Positions 24,126-34,091 of a stretch of DNA of 64,000 bases are shown here, in pieces. The notes beneath the pieces are model-generated. The model did no database searches and was not told the DNA's origin. It saw only the letters and a program-made list of their open reading frames with translations. Within the stretch, counting starts at the first letter, position 1; each line of letters starts with the position of its first letter. Source of the DNA: Hydrogenophilales bacterium (lineage in GTDB: Bacteria > Pseudomonadota > Gammaproteobacteria > Burkholderiales > Eutrophovitaceae); assembly GCA_902601765.1 (NCBI GenBank), contig CACKOO010000001.1, forward strand, positions 184,871 through 248,870, read 5' to 3'. Position numbers and translations under genes: made by a program.

Positions 24126-25238
24126 ATGAGAGTGATGATTGAAGTTTTTCGTGCCCGTTTTATATTTGTAACCTTAATATTAGCAATAGGTAGTTTCTCC
24201 TGTAGTAGTCAAAATGAGGAAGTGGTACGCAATGATACCGAGAAGGCTTACGCATATGTTAGCTCACAAAAAGGGAATGTAACGGTCATTGACTTGGATA
24301 CAATGGAAGTTTCGGGTGAAATTCAAGTTGGCGCTCGGGGGCCAAGGGGTATTGGTGTTACTTCAAATGGCGAAAAGTTGATCACAGCGAATGCGGAAGA
24401 TGGGGATATTTCCGTAATAAACCGCAAGACGGGTGATTTGATTCAGCGGATAGCCATTGGCGAGAACCCGGAGTTTGTTAGAGTCCGTGGGAAGGAGGTC
24501 TTCGTTTCGTTTGAACCCGCAGCGCTAGGAGGACCACCTCCAGCTCCTGGTTCAGAGGAGGCTGAAGCTTTAGCGCAAACTAGAGAAGAAGACGAGGAAG
24601 AGCCGGCCAAAATAGCAGTTGTGGATTTAGATAAAGGAGAGTTGGTACAAGCCATAACTGGGGGAATGGAAACAGAGGGTATTGAGTTCTCAGCTGATGG
24701 AACAAAAATACTAGTTACAAATGAAGCTGATGAAAATATTACGGTTCACGACATAGCCTCGGGAAATTTAGTAAAGAAAATCAGTACACAAGCCTACGGA
24801 AATAGACCTCGCGGAATAAAATCCGCCCCGACGGGAGACTATTACGTAGGTAGCCTGGAGTTTGGAGATAAATTGGTGATTATTGACTCTGATTTTAATC
24901 TTGAAAAAGTTGTAAGTACTGGAAAAGTTCCCTATGGACTGGCATTTGACCGTGAAGGTAAGCGGCTATTTGTAGCTTTGAAGCAAGATGAGGCGCTAGA
25001 AGTTTTTGATACAACTTCCTGGAAATCCATCAAGAAAATTCCTACCGGTAAGCGGTGTTGGCATTTCACGTTTACTCCCGATGAATCTCATATATTGGTA
25101 GCCTGCGGTAGATCGGATGAGGTAGTAGTTATTGATGCTATAAAATTGGAAAAATTAAAATCCATTCCCGTTCCGAATATGCCGTGGGGGATTATTACTT
25201 ACCCGAAGGCTATCGGTAGCTTAGATATTCCCGGATAA
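24126..25238 (+). CDS. YVTN-type beta-propeller protein (PQQ-dependent catabolism-associated type)
   Basis: Repeats such as YAYVSSQKGNVTVIDLDTMEVSGEIQVGARGPRGIGVTSNG; lipoprotein-like N-terminus. Confidence 0.85.
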   Translation: MRVMIEVFRARFIFVTLILAIGSFSCSSQNEEVVRNDTEKAYAYVSSQKGNVTVIDLDTMEVSGEIQVGARGPRGIGVTSNGEKLITANAEDGDISVINRKTGDLIQRIAIGENPEFVRVRGKEVFVSFEPAALGGPPPAPGSEEAEALAQTREEDEEEPAKIAVVDLDKGELVQAITGGMETEGIEFSADGTKILVTNEADENITVHDIASGNLVKKISTQAYGNRPRGIKSAPTGDYYVGSLEFGDKLVIIDSDFNLEKVVSTGKVPYGLAFDREGKRLFVALKQDEALEVFDTTSWKSIKKIPTGKRCWHFTFTPDESHILVACGRSDEVVVIDAIKLEKLKSIPVPNMPWGIITYPKAIGSLDIPG

Positions 25239-25287
25239 AAAAACATGTGAAGAATTATTTTACTCCCCCCCAAAGGACCAGCAGAGG

Positions 25288-25932
25288 TTAGAATTTGCCA
25301 AATCGCAAATAGGCCTCTTGGGGATCGATGCCATCCATTATGGCATCTCTAACTTTATTTTCTGCACTTATTACGACCTCAGTTTTCTCGATGGTTTTTT
25401 GAATCAGATGCTTCGGTATAATCACCACACCGTCCCGATCGCCCAAAAGATAATCCCCACAATGAATTAGCACCTCTCCTATTTGAATTGGATTTCCCAA
25501 TTCTTTAGGAATCCATCGGCCAACCACATCCGCAGGAGTGGTAAAACTGCAGAATACAGGAAATTGCAGATTCACAATAAAATCCGTGTCTCTGCAACCA
25601 CCGTCTACAACGTATCCTCGGACATTTTTCTTTTTTAAGGTTTCTGCAGATAACTCTCCCATGAGTGCTACATCTTTTGTATTTGGTTGGCATACCAAAA
25701 CTTTATTCTCCGGAGCTTTTGACAGCAAACCCGTCCACTCAATTAAGGTTTGATGGTTATCTAAATTATTTTCAATTTCACCACTTACGGTAAAAATTTC
25801 CCCACTAAGCTTTAGCGCTGGATCTAAAGAGTTTATGGAACTAGGTAAAATAAAATTTTTTTGTTCCATTTCTCTCAGCACATCGTGAACCGCGCCTGTG
25901 TATAAATTTGATAGTCTTTCGTCCAGTGTCAT
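25288..25932 (-). CDS. RraA-like family protein
   Basis: GYVVDGGCRDTDFI and GDYLLGDRDGVVIIP signatures. Confidence 0.9.
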   Translation of the reverse strand: MTLDERLSNLYTGAVHDVLREMEQKNFILPSSINSLDPALKLSGEIFTVSGEIENNLDNHQTLIEWTGLLSKAPENKVLVCQPNTKDVALMGELSAETLKKKNVRGYVVDGGCRDTDFIVNLQFPVFCSFTTPADVVGRWIPKELGNPIQIGEVLIHCGDYLLGDRDGVVIIPKHLIQKTIEKTEVVISAENKVRDAIMDGIDPQEAYLRFGKF

Positions 25933-25944
25933 GGGTTTTCAGTA

Positions 25945-27069
25945 TTAGAACATTATAAGTTGGCGCACAGTTTTTCCCGATGCTAATTTGTCAAAACCTT
26001 CATTAATTTCTCCTAGTTCTAAATGGTCGCTCAGGAGTTTATTCACTGGAAGCACCCCTTTTCTATACAAATCAATATAGCGTGGCATGTCTCTTGGTGG
26101 AACGCAGGACCCCATGTAGCTGCCTTTGACCGTTCGTTCTTCGGCTGTGAGGTTGGTGTGTTGTAACTCCCAACGTTTATCGGGATGCGGTAGTCCAGCA
26201 GTGACGGTAGTACCGCCTGCCCGGGTCACTCGGTAGGCAATGTCCATTGCTTCGACGGATCCGGCCATTTCGAAGGCAAAATCCACGCCACCGTTTGTCA
26301 TCGATTTAATTTTATCGACACAGTTTTTATCCATGGCATTCACTGTTGCGGTAGCTCCAAGCTCTGTCGCGATGGTTAATTTATCATCATTTACATCGAT
26401 TGCTATCAGATCAGATGCCCCGGCTACTCTGGCACCCAAAAGTGCATTGAGTCCCACCCCGCCTAAGCCCACGACAGCAGCTTTCGCTCCAGGAAAAACT
26501 TTTCCTGTGTTTAATGCCGCTCCTACGCCTGTTAAGACGGCACAGCCAAAAAGAGCAGCTTCATCAAAAGGTAATTTTTTGTCAATCTTTACTAAGGAGC
26601 CTCTGTTGACAACGCAATACTCAGCAAAAGCAGAAACGCCTACGTGGTGATAAACATTTTGGCCATTTTGGCTAAGCCGAATTCCGCCGCCAAGGAGAGT
26701 TCCCCCGGCATTTGCTGTTTGACCCGGCTTACAGCGACCCGGGTGGCCCTCTTTACATGAGATACATTCGCCACAACTAGGAGCGAACACAAGAACAACA
26801 TGGTCACCTGATGACAGGTCATCAACTCCCCGGCCAGAGTCAACAACGATCCCTGCTGCTTCGTGCCCAAGGACCATGGGCATTTGTCGTGGACGGTTTC
26901 CGTTGATAGTAGAAAGGTCAGAATGGCACAAACCTGCTGCTTTTATTTGTACCAAGACTTCTTGGTTTCCCGGCTCTGAAAGTTCCACCTCTTCAATTTT
27001 TAATGGCTTACTCTCCGCATAAGGGCGCTTAAGTCCCATTTCCCTGATTACAGCAGCTTGAAATTTCAT
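25945..27069 (-). CDS. Zinc-dependent alcohol dehydrogenase
   Basis: GLCHSDLS, GHEAAGIVVDSG, CGECISCKEGHPGRC structural zinc motif, GLGGVGLNALLGA. Confidence 0.93.
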   Translation of the reverse strand: MKFQAAVIREMGLKRPYAESKPLKIEEVELSEPGNQEVLVQIKAAGLCHSDLSTINGNRPRQMPMVLGHEAAGIVVDSGRGVDDLSSGDHVVLVFAPSCGECISCKEGHPGRCKPGQTANAGGTLLGGGIRLSQNGQNVYHHVGVSAFAEYCVVNRGSLVKIDKKLPFDEAALFGCAVLTGVGAALNTGKVFPGAKAAVVGLGGVGLNALLGARVAGASDLIAIDVNDDKLTIATELGATATVNAMDKNCVDKIKSMTNGGVDFAFEMAGSVEAMDIAYRVTRAGGTTVTAGLPHPDKRWELQHTNLTAEERTVKGSYMGSCVPPRDMPRYIDLYRKGVLPVNKLLSDHLELGEINEGFDKLASGKTVRQLIMF

Positions 27070-27102
27070 GGTTGCCTTCCTTTTTCCAGTAACGTAATTT
27101 AG

Positions 27103-27852
27103 TTAATATGTTGCTCGTCCTCCCGATAGATCAAAAACGCCACCTGTTGTGAATGAGCACTCGTCGGAACACAGCCAGCAGACCATAGCTGCTATTTCTT
27201 CCACCAAACCGAATCTTCCTATGGGTATTTTTGCTAGCATGTAGTCTATGTGGTTTTGCGATACTTGGTCAAAAATAGGAGTTTTTACCGCCGCCGGAGT
27301 AACGCAGTTAGCTGTAATTCCCTTCTTAGCAAGTTCTTTGCCAATGGACTTAGTCAAAGCTATTACCGCTGCTTTGGAGGAAGAGTAGGCTGATGCTGTT
27401 GGGTTTCCCTCTTTACCGGCTATTGAGGCGATATTGACAATACGACCGTAAGCATTACTCTCCATGTGTGGAATTAATGTGCGGCAGGCATAAAACGTAC
27501 CATTAAGGTTTACGTCATGGACTTTTAACCATTCCTCTACGCGATAATTTGCAACAACTTCATTTTCTCCAGCAATACCTGCTGAATTCACCAGTACATC
27601 AATTTTTGGAAATATATTTTTCGTCGATTCAAAAGCAGTTTCGATATCGCCGAGGCTAGTGATATCTACTGTCTCGGTATGGATGTTACAGTCTGGCAAA
27701 CTTTTTGCGATTCCCGCCATAGCAATTTCATTCATATCCCATATGGCTACTTTTGCCCCAGATTGAGCTAATCGCTTAACGATAGCGAGTCCTATTCCTG
27801 AGGCTCCGCCAGTTACAATGGCAGCCCTGTTGTTCATATCCAGGTCGTTCAT
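27103..27852 (-). CDS. SDR family oxidoreductase
   Basis: AAIVTGGASGIGLAIVKRL, VNSAGIAG, YSSSKAAV. Confidence 0.94.
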   Translation of the reverse strand: MNDLDMNNRAAIVTGGASGIGLAIVKRLAQSGAKVAIWDMNEIAMAGIAKSLPDCNIHTETVDITSLGDIETAFESTKNIFPKIDVLVNSAGIAGENEVVANYRVEEWLKVHDVNLNGTFYACRTLIPHMESNAYGRIVNIASIAGKEGNPTASAYSSSKAAVIALTKSIGKELAKKGITANCVTPAAVKTPIFDQVSQNHIDYMLAKIPIGRFGLVEEIAAMVCWLCSDECSFTTGGVFDLSGGRATY

Positions 27853-27951
27853 AGTGTCCTCCTATCTAATTGGCAAACCCAAAAAAAACATTTTTATTTT
27901 TAATTGACTTTTATGTTTTGACTTTTTAAAATTTTTCATTCGATTTGATTA

Positions 27952-28515
27952 TTAAACAATTACCATATATAGCAATACCAATGCTGACGTTGTGAGTGCC
28001 AACAGTAACCAACGAGGGGTGCTCGTGCTTTTTAAATTTGCATCAACATTCTCTTTTTCGGTATCTAAAGGTACTTTTTTACTAATTTTTTTATTAAATG
28101 TAATGAAAAAATCTGACGCCATTTTTTTTGCAACTCCATCTATTAATCGAGCGCCGACTTGAGCTAATTTCCCGCCGACAGTTGCATTCGCACTGTAATT
28201 TAACAATGTGCCATCCTCGTTATCGATAAGCTTTACCGTTGCCTCGCCTTTACCAAACCCTGCCACCCCACCAGAGCCGTTAAAGCTTATGGTGTAGGAA
28301 TTCGGGGGATCTAAATTATTCAGATTTAATTTCCCATTAAATTTAGCTTTAACTGGCCCCACAGCTGCTACCATTGTCACCTTAAATTCAGTGGAATTAG
28401 TTTTTTCAATTTTAGAACACCCAGATATACACTCCTTGAGTATCTCCGGATCATTTAATGCATCCCACACTTCAGTTTTGGGGGACTGAATTAGCTCTTC
28501 TCCTTCTAACTGCAT
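27952..28515 (-). CDS. coxG: CoxG-like SRPBCC protein with C-terminal membrane anchor
   Basis: VWDALNDPEILKECISGCSKIE.. and C-terminal hydrophobic WLLLALTTSALVLLYMVIV. Confidence 0.88.
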   Translation of the reverse strand: MQLEGEELIQSPKTEVWDALNDPEILKECISGCSKIEKTNSTEFKVTMVAAVGPVKAKFNGKLNLNNLDPPNSYTISFNGSGGVAGFGKGEATVKLIDNEDGTLLNYSANATVGGKLAQVGARLIDGVAKKMASDFFITFNKKISKKVPLDTEKENVDANLKSTSTPRWLLLALTTSALVLLYMVIV

Positions 28516-28524
28516 ACTTAATCC

Positions 28525-29697
28525 TCAGTTAATTTTGTTCGCTGCAAATACTTCCGATAGATGTTTTAAGCTGTCAAGGTTGTGCACTGGTAAAAACAGA
28601 TCAGCATATGGTCGAATTATGCTTGCACCAGAGGAAATTGGTCTAAATTTAGTATATCGTAATAGTGGATTAAGCCAAATAATTTTTTTACAGGATTTAC
28701 GTAATCTCTCCATAGGCTTTTTGAGATTTTTACCCGCATCGCTATCAAGCCCGTCACTGATTAATATCACCACTCCGTTTTGCGTCAATACTCGCCGTGA
28801 CCACTCAAAATTAAATTGTTTGATAGCTGATCCTATGCGTGTTCCTGCACCCCAATCGATCCTTAAGTTACTCACATGGTCCAACGCGGTGTTGATGTCC
28901 CTTTGTCTCAATTCGCGCGTTACGTTAGTTAGTTGAGTTCCAAATAAAAAAGTCGACACCTGTTCCTGTTTGTGGGTAATGGAATGTAGGAAATGTAGAA
29001 GAATTTTGGAGTAATTTTTCATAGATCCTGAAATATCGCATAACAAAATAATTGATGGCTGGATAGTTTTCCTTGAAATACGGTACCAGTGCAATGGTTG
29101 TCCATTTGTCCTCAGGCTTTTCTTTATAGTGCTTCTTAAGTCAATGCCTTTCCCAAGGCGGTTTGGTTCCCATCGACGAGTTCTTATTGGTCTAATTGGT
29201 AGACTTATACTGGAAACTAACTTACGGGCAATGGTTATCTCCTCTGGAGACATCCTGTTGAAGTCTTTTTGATTAATGGACGCTGTTGTGGAGGCTAGGA
29301 GTGGCGTATTAGAAGTGTTAATTGCCTGTCTTTGCTGAGACTGCTTAGAATCTGGGGTAGTCGATAAAGACGGGTAACTGTTATCATTGGTTGGTTCTTC
29401 TTTCTCGAGAAAATCATTTTCTTTTTTTCCTGATTTGCCAAAATCCAAGTTGGCATTTACCTCAGACCAGAATAATTGGAATACCCTTTCAAATATTTTC
29501 ATGTGGTCTTTTTTGTTAATCAGCACCGTGGCCAGCGACCAGTAAAAATCATCATAAGAGTATAGTGATGTTAGGTCAATTGCCCTTACCGCATCGATAG
29601 ATCGGTCAATTCCTATAGGAACCCCCGCTTCCCGAAGCAGGGAGCATAAAAAGATTATATTTTTTGTTAAAATGTCAGGTTTTTCAATAAACATCAA
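28525..29697 (-). CDS. coxE: CoxE-like VWA domain protein
   Basis: LLCDISGSMKNYSK MIDAS (DxSxS) and VILISDGLDS. Confidence 0.9.
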   Translation of the reverse strand: MMFIEKPDILTKNIIFLCSLLREAGVPIGIDRSIDAVRAIDLTSLYSYDDFYWSLATVLINKKDHMKIFERVFQLFWSEVNANLDFGKSGKKENDFLEKEEPTNDNSYPSLSTTPDSKQSQQRQAINTSNTPLLASTTASINQKDFNRMSPEEITIARKLVSSISLPIRPIRTRRWEPNRLGKGIDLRSTIKKSLRTNGQPLHWYRISRKTIQPSIILLCDISGSMKNYSKILLHFLHSITHKQEQVSTFLFGTQLTNVTRELRQRDINTALDHVSNLRIDWGAGTRIGSAIKQFNFEWSRRVLTQNGVVILISDGLDSDAGKNLKKPMERLRKSCKKIIWLNPLLRYTKFRPISSGASIIRPYADLFLPVHNLDSLKHLSEVFAANKIN

Positions 29698-29722
29698 AAT
29701 TATTTTTAATATGTATCATTTT

Positions 29723-30589
29723 TCAGGTATCCATCCCTGATATTTTTTCAATATCGTCCTGATACTTAAGAAGAACACCTAGAGTGCTTGCAATAGTTTC
29801 TTGGGATAGCTCTGTCTTATTTAGCACTTGAAGAGCCTTAGCCCAATCAAGAGTTTCAGCGGTTCCAGGTTTTTTGAATAAATCTTTTTTTCTCAAAGCC
29901 TGCACGTGATCAACGATCTGCTTTGCAAGTTTTGTACTTACTTTCCCAATTTTTCTTTTTAGAATCTCCAGTTCTTGATTAATGTTTGGATAGCCTACCC
30001 AATGATAAAGACATCTTCTTTTAACAGCGTCATGAATTTCCCTTGTTCGATTAGAGGTAATAATTACTACAGGCGGGTCTTGTGCTTTGACAGTTCCTAA
30101 TTCAGGAATAGTGATTTGAAATTCGGAGAGAATTTCTAAAAGAAACGCTTCGAAGGGTTCGTCTGACCTATCAAGTTCGTCTATTAGTAGTACCGGCGGT
30201 TTTCCTGAACCCGTTAGTTCCAAAGATTTGAGCAATGGTCTTTTAATAAGAAACTTGGTACTGAAAATTTCTTTTTCAATAGCTTCTTTATCAACCTGAC
30301 CGCTTGCTTCTGAAAGTCTAATTTCGAGAATTTGTTTAGCGTAGTTCCACTCATACGCAGCGGTAGATAAGTCTAGTCCTTCGTAGCATTGCAACCGTAT
30401 TAATTTTGTATCTAAAGTTTCCGCTAATACTTTTGCTATTTCAGTCTTCCCAACCCCAGCTTCTCCCTCCAAGAATAGCGGCCGTTTCATTTTGAGGGCT
30501 AGAAATACGGCGGTTGCTAGCGACCGGTCAGCCACATAGTTTTTTTCCTGCAAACAATCAATTGTAGCGTCAATAGTACTTGGTATCAT
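29723..30589 (-). CDS. coxD: CoxD-like MoxR AAA+ ATPase
   Basis: LEGEAGVGKTEIAK Walker A, VLLIDELDRSDEPFEAFLLEIL Walker B. Confidence 0.92.
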   Translation of the reverse strand: MIPSTIDATIDCLQEKNYVADRSLATAVFLALKMKRPLFLEGEAGVGKTEIAKVLAETLDTKLIRLQCYEGLDLSTAAYEWNYAKQILEIRLSEASGQVDKEAIEKEIFSTKFLIKRPLLKSLELTGSGKPPVLLIDELDRSDEPFEAFLLEILSEFQITIPELGTVKAQDPPVVIITSNRTREIHDAVKRRCLYHWVGYPNINQELEILKRKIGKVSTKLAKQIVDHVQALRKKDLFKKPGTAETLDWAKALQVLNKTELSQETIASTLGVLLKYQDDIEKISGMDT

Positions 30590-30614
30590 TTTTTTCTCGC
30601 TAACATTAAAAAAA

Positions 30615-31613
30615 TTAGGTAATTTTTATGAGTTGTTTGCCCAGATTTTGTCCTTTTAGCATGCCAATGAAAGCCTCGGGAGCATTCTCAATACCATCTG
30701 TTACGGTTTCTCGATAAGTGATTTTCCCCTCGGCAACCCAATGAGACAGTTTTTTCACAGCCTTAGAGTAAAGGTCCGTTCTATCAAAAACAATAAAACC
30801 TTGCATTTTCACACGGTTTACCAATATCGATCGAATCATTTTCATCCCGTACGGAGAAGTTTCGTTATAACCTGATATCAATCCGCATAGGGCGATACGG
30901 GAAAATGGATTAAGCACATGCATTACAGTATCCATTATTTCACCTCCAACATTTTCAAACGAACAATCTACCCCGTCTTGGCACGCCTCTTTCAATTTTT
31001 TGAGCAAGTTACCGGACTTATAGTCTACACAGGCATCAAACCCGATTTCATCCACTGCGTAGGAACATTTTTTTGTACCGCCAGCAATACCTACCGCTCT
31101 ACATCCAGCAGCTTTTGCCAACTGTCCAACGACACTGCCGACAGCTCCAGTTGCAGCAGAAACCAGAACAGTTTCTCCCGGCTTTGGTTCGCATATCTCC
31201 AATAGCCCTATCCAAGCTGTGGCTCCGGGCATGCCACACACTCCTAGGTAATTCTGTATTGGCACAAGCGTTGGATCGATTTGCGACACGCCATCACCTG
31301 ATGTTATGGAATAAGATTGCCATCCAAGCCTACCAACCACAAATCCCCCTTCTGTAAAAGCAGGGTTTTTTGAAGCCATGACTTGTCCCACAGTAGCACC
31401 AGCCATAACTTCGCCGATTGCTACCGGCTTTGCATAGGATTTGGCATCAGCCATTCGCCCTCTCATATATGGGTCTAGAGAGAGCCAATGATTTTTTACT
31501 AAGAACTCTCCATCTTTTAGAGATGGAATAGGCGTCTCTACTATTTCAAAATCCGATGTTTTAACCCATCCATCTGGCCGAGCTGCTAAAAGTACCTGCG
31601 TATTTTGTTCCAT
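30615..31613 (-). CDS. NADP-dependent oxidoreductase (CurA/leukotriene B4 dehydrogenase-like MDR)
   Basis: PGATAWIGLLEICEPKPGETVLVSAATGAVGSVVGQLAK. Confidence 0.92.
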   Translation of the reverse strand: MEQNTQVLLAARPDGWVKTSDFEIVETPIPSLKDGEFLVKNHWLSLDPYMRGRMADAKSYAKPVAIGEVMAGATVGQVMASKNPAFTEGGFVVGRLGWQSYSITSGDGVSQIDPTLVPIQNYLGVCGMPGATAWIGLLEICEPKPGETVLVSAATGAVGSVVGQLAKAAGCRAVGIAGGTKKCSYAVDEIGFDACVDYKSGNLLKKLKEACQDGVDCSFENVGGEIMDTVMHVLNPFSRIALCGLISGYNETSPYGMKMIRSILVNRVKMQGFIVFDRTDLYSKAVKKLSHWVAEGKITYRETVTDGIENAPEAFIGMLKGQNLGKQLIKIT

Positions 31614-31649
31614 CGCGGTCTCCCGATATAATTATTCATATTATTTTTG

Positions 31650-32243
31650 CTAATTGTCCATTGCGTCTGCTAACAATTCCATACGATCCTGCCCAAAAAA
31701 CATTTCGGTTTGGTAAAAAAAAGTGGGCGCTCCAAAAACTCCTCTGCTAACTGCATTATCAGAATTTTCTTTTAATTTATCTTTCACCTCTTGTTTGCCG
31801 CTTACAGAAAAAGCCGTTTCTGGGTCAATCTCCGCATTTTCTAAAGTAGTTTTTAATTCCGTTAGCTCGCCAAGATTTACTTTCATAACCCAAAAAGCCT
31901 CATAAATGGTTTTTACGTACCTCAAGAATAAATCTGGGTAGTACATTTGAATCCCCACGGCCGCTCTCATCAGCGAAATTGTATTGATAGGAAAGTACGG
32001 GTTTGAATTCAAAGGAACGCCGTACTTCGATGCCCATTTAGCCATATCTTTTTGCATCCATTTGCTTTTTGCTGGGACGAAAGCGGGACTTTGGTTGCCA
32101 CTGCCTTTAAAAACACCTCCCAGGAGTATTGGTGTCCATAAGACTTCAATACCGCGTTCGGAGGCGATTTTAGGGATTTGTGTATAAGCGAGATATGCGG
32201 TCGGGCTTCCAAAGTCAAAGAGGAATTCTACTTTTTGCGTCAT
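31650..32243 (-). CDS. 2-hydroxychromene-2-carboxylate isomerase-like (DsbA/kappa-GST fold)
   Basis: VEFLFDFGSPTAYLAYTQIPKIA, GVFGAPTFFYQTEMFFGQDRMELL. Confidence 0.9.
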   Translation of the reverse strand: MTQKVEFLFDFGSPTAYLAYTQIPKIASERGIEVLWTPILLGGVFKGSGNQSPAFVPAKSKWMQKDMAKWASKYGVPLNSNPYFPINTISLMRAAVGIQMYYPDLFLRYVKTIYEAFWVMKVNLGELTELKTTLENAEIDPETAFSVSGKQEVKDKLKENSDNAVSRGVFGAPTFFYQTEMFFGQDRMELLADAMDN

Positions 32244-32344
32244 TTATTTGTCCTTAGTTTCAATGGATAATGGATCATAATGTGTCTATTGGTTACACTT
32301 GCAATTGTAACTTAACATGCTTAATTAAGTGAAATGGAGTAATT

Positions 32345-33052
32345 ATGGATAAGCCGGTTTGCCTAATAACAGGGGTAGGTGCGGGAACTGGAACAGCAGT
32401 AGCGGAGCGCTTTTCACAAGGCGGGTATGAAATAGCCATGATTGCTAGGGATACCGATCGTTTAAATTTGCTTGAAAATAAGATCAAAGGTTCACATGGA
32501 TTTCAATGTGACGTTGCAGATATTGGTCTATTTAAAAAAGTATTGAAAAGCGTGAAGTCTAAAGTTGGGGCTCCTAGTATTGCAGTGCATAACGCCGTTG
32601 CTGGTCGTCCCTTTGCGACAATATTAGATGCTAGTCCTGAAGTTTTTGAACATCAATTTAGAGTGAATACCACGGCTTTAATGGTACTTGCTCAAGAAGT
32701 TGCACCCGATATGATAAAGGCTAAAAAAGGAGCTATTCTGGTCACTGGAAACACTGCTGCTTGGCGAGGAAAAGCTAATTACTCTATGTTTGCTCCTACA
32801 AAGGCTGCTCAGAGAATTTTGGCTGAGGCGATGGCCCGAGATTTAGGTCCTAAAGGTATCCACGTCGCTCATTTTACGGTTGATGCGGCCATTGATACTC
32901 CGTGGACTCGGGATGAATTTTTTCCAGACGCACCAGATGATTTTTTTTCGAAGCCCTTCGATATAGCGGATACCATGTATTATATTGCACATCAAGGCTC
33001 CTCCGCTTGGAGCTTTAGCGTGGATCTTAGGCCCAGTAAGGAAAATTGGTAA
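32345..33052 (+). CDS. SDR family oxidoreductase
   Basis: VCLITGVGAGTGTAVAERFSQGGYEIAMIARD. Confidence 0.88.
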   Translation: MDKPVCLITGVGAGTGTAVAERFSQGGYEIAMIARDTDRLNLLENKIKGSHGFQCDVADIGLFKKVLKSVKSKVGAPSIAVHNAVAGRPFATILDASPEVFEHQFRVNTTALMVLAQEVAPDMIKAKKGAILVTGNTAAWRGKANYSMFAPTKAAQRILAEAMARDLGPKGIHVAHFTVDAAIDTPWTRDEFFPDAPDDFFSKPFDIADTMYYIAHQGSSAWSFSVDLRPSKENW

Positions 33053-33084
33053 CTTTTTTAGATTCTAATCAACCGGAGATTACA

Positions 33085-33378
33085 ATGAAGGTAATAGTGG
33101 TGGCAACAAGAAAGCCCGATGCTTCGCCAGAAGACTTATCCCCTTATTTGGGACCAGAAGCTGACCATGTTTTGATGATGATCAAGCGAGATGTTGTTAG
33201 AGAAGTTTACAGTCGATCTGACGGGGAAGGGGCGGTTGTAATTTTGGAATGCGATGGTGAGGACCACGCAAAAAAAATTATAGCTGAGTTTCCCCTAGCT
33301 AAAGCGGGTCTCCTTACAGCAGAATTTTACGGAGCTAAGCCTTACCGAGGAATAGTCCAACACGCAAAACAAACTTGA
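33085..33378 (+). CDS. Small hypothetical protein (possible dimeric alpha-beta barrel)
   Basis: MKVIVVATRKPDASPEDLSPYLGPEADHVLMM...; start chosen at 33085 after GGAG. Confidence 0.65.
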   Translation: MKVIVVATRKPDASPEDLSPYLGPEADHVLMMIKRDVVREVYSRSDGEGAVVILECDGEDHAKKIIAEFPLAKAGLLTAEFYGAKPYRGIVQHAKQT

Positions 33379-33408
33379 TAAATTAGTATTAATCCTGGAG
33401 ATATAAAG

Positions 33409-34050
33409 ATGGTGAAATTTTATTACACACTGCGCTCACCCTATGCTCGAAAAATCCGAATCCTTCTTGCAGAGACACAAATCGAACATGACGCCATTGA
33501 AATAACCCCAGGAGAATATGATCATGGCAGTTTATTCGGGCAGGCCTATGAAGCTTTAGTCCCCAGCTTACGAGTTCCCGCAATACAGCATGGAGATGAC
33601 CTGATATTTGAATCAAATGCCATTATGACCTATCTATACCAATTTGAACCGAAACTGAATAATCAAGAAATACCGTTAGCACCATCGGTAATACGTTCAA
33701 AAAAGGTTTGGCTTGATACGATGATTTTGACGTCAATTGATGTTTTGTTGGATAGTGGGGTTAATGTTATCCAAGTGGGTCGATTCGGAGTCGATACCAC
33801 ATCCCACCCCTACATGCAGAGGGAGGTAAAAAGGATCCAAACTTGTCTTGATTGGTTAGAAGAAAAAGCAACCCTAGATGGATTTTCCCCTGGGGTATTT
33901 TCCATAGCCGACATCAATTTGGTTTGCGCGTTACAGTGGTTTGACGCTAGGAAGTCTGTAAAATGGCGAGGTCGACCTAATCTTGAATCAATATTGGCAA
34001 AATTCCAAGAAAGACCGTCGGTAAAAGCTAATCCCATTGTCATAACTTAA
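33409..34050 (+). CDS. Glutathione S-transferase family protein
   Basis: YTLRSPYARKIRILLAE, VPAIQHGDDLIFESNAIMTYL. Confidence 0.9.
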   Translation: MVKFYYTLRSPYARKIRILLAETQIEHDAIEITPGEYDHGSLFGQAYEALVPSLRVPAIQHGDDLIFESNAIMTYLYQFEPKLNNQEIPLAPSVIRSKKVWLDTMILTSIDVLLDSGVNVIQVGRFGVDTTSHPYMQREVKRIQTCLDWLEEKATLDGFSPGVFSIADINLVCALQWFDARKSVKWRGRPNLESILAKFQERPSVKANPIVIT

Positions 34051-34091
34051 TTTGTTTTGTAAAGGTAATACGGTTGCATTAATCTTTCATT

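Noticed and set aside
25538-26650. Plus-strand ORFs opposite RraA and ADH genes
   Set aside because: Antisense to well-recognised enzymes.
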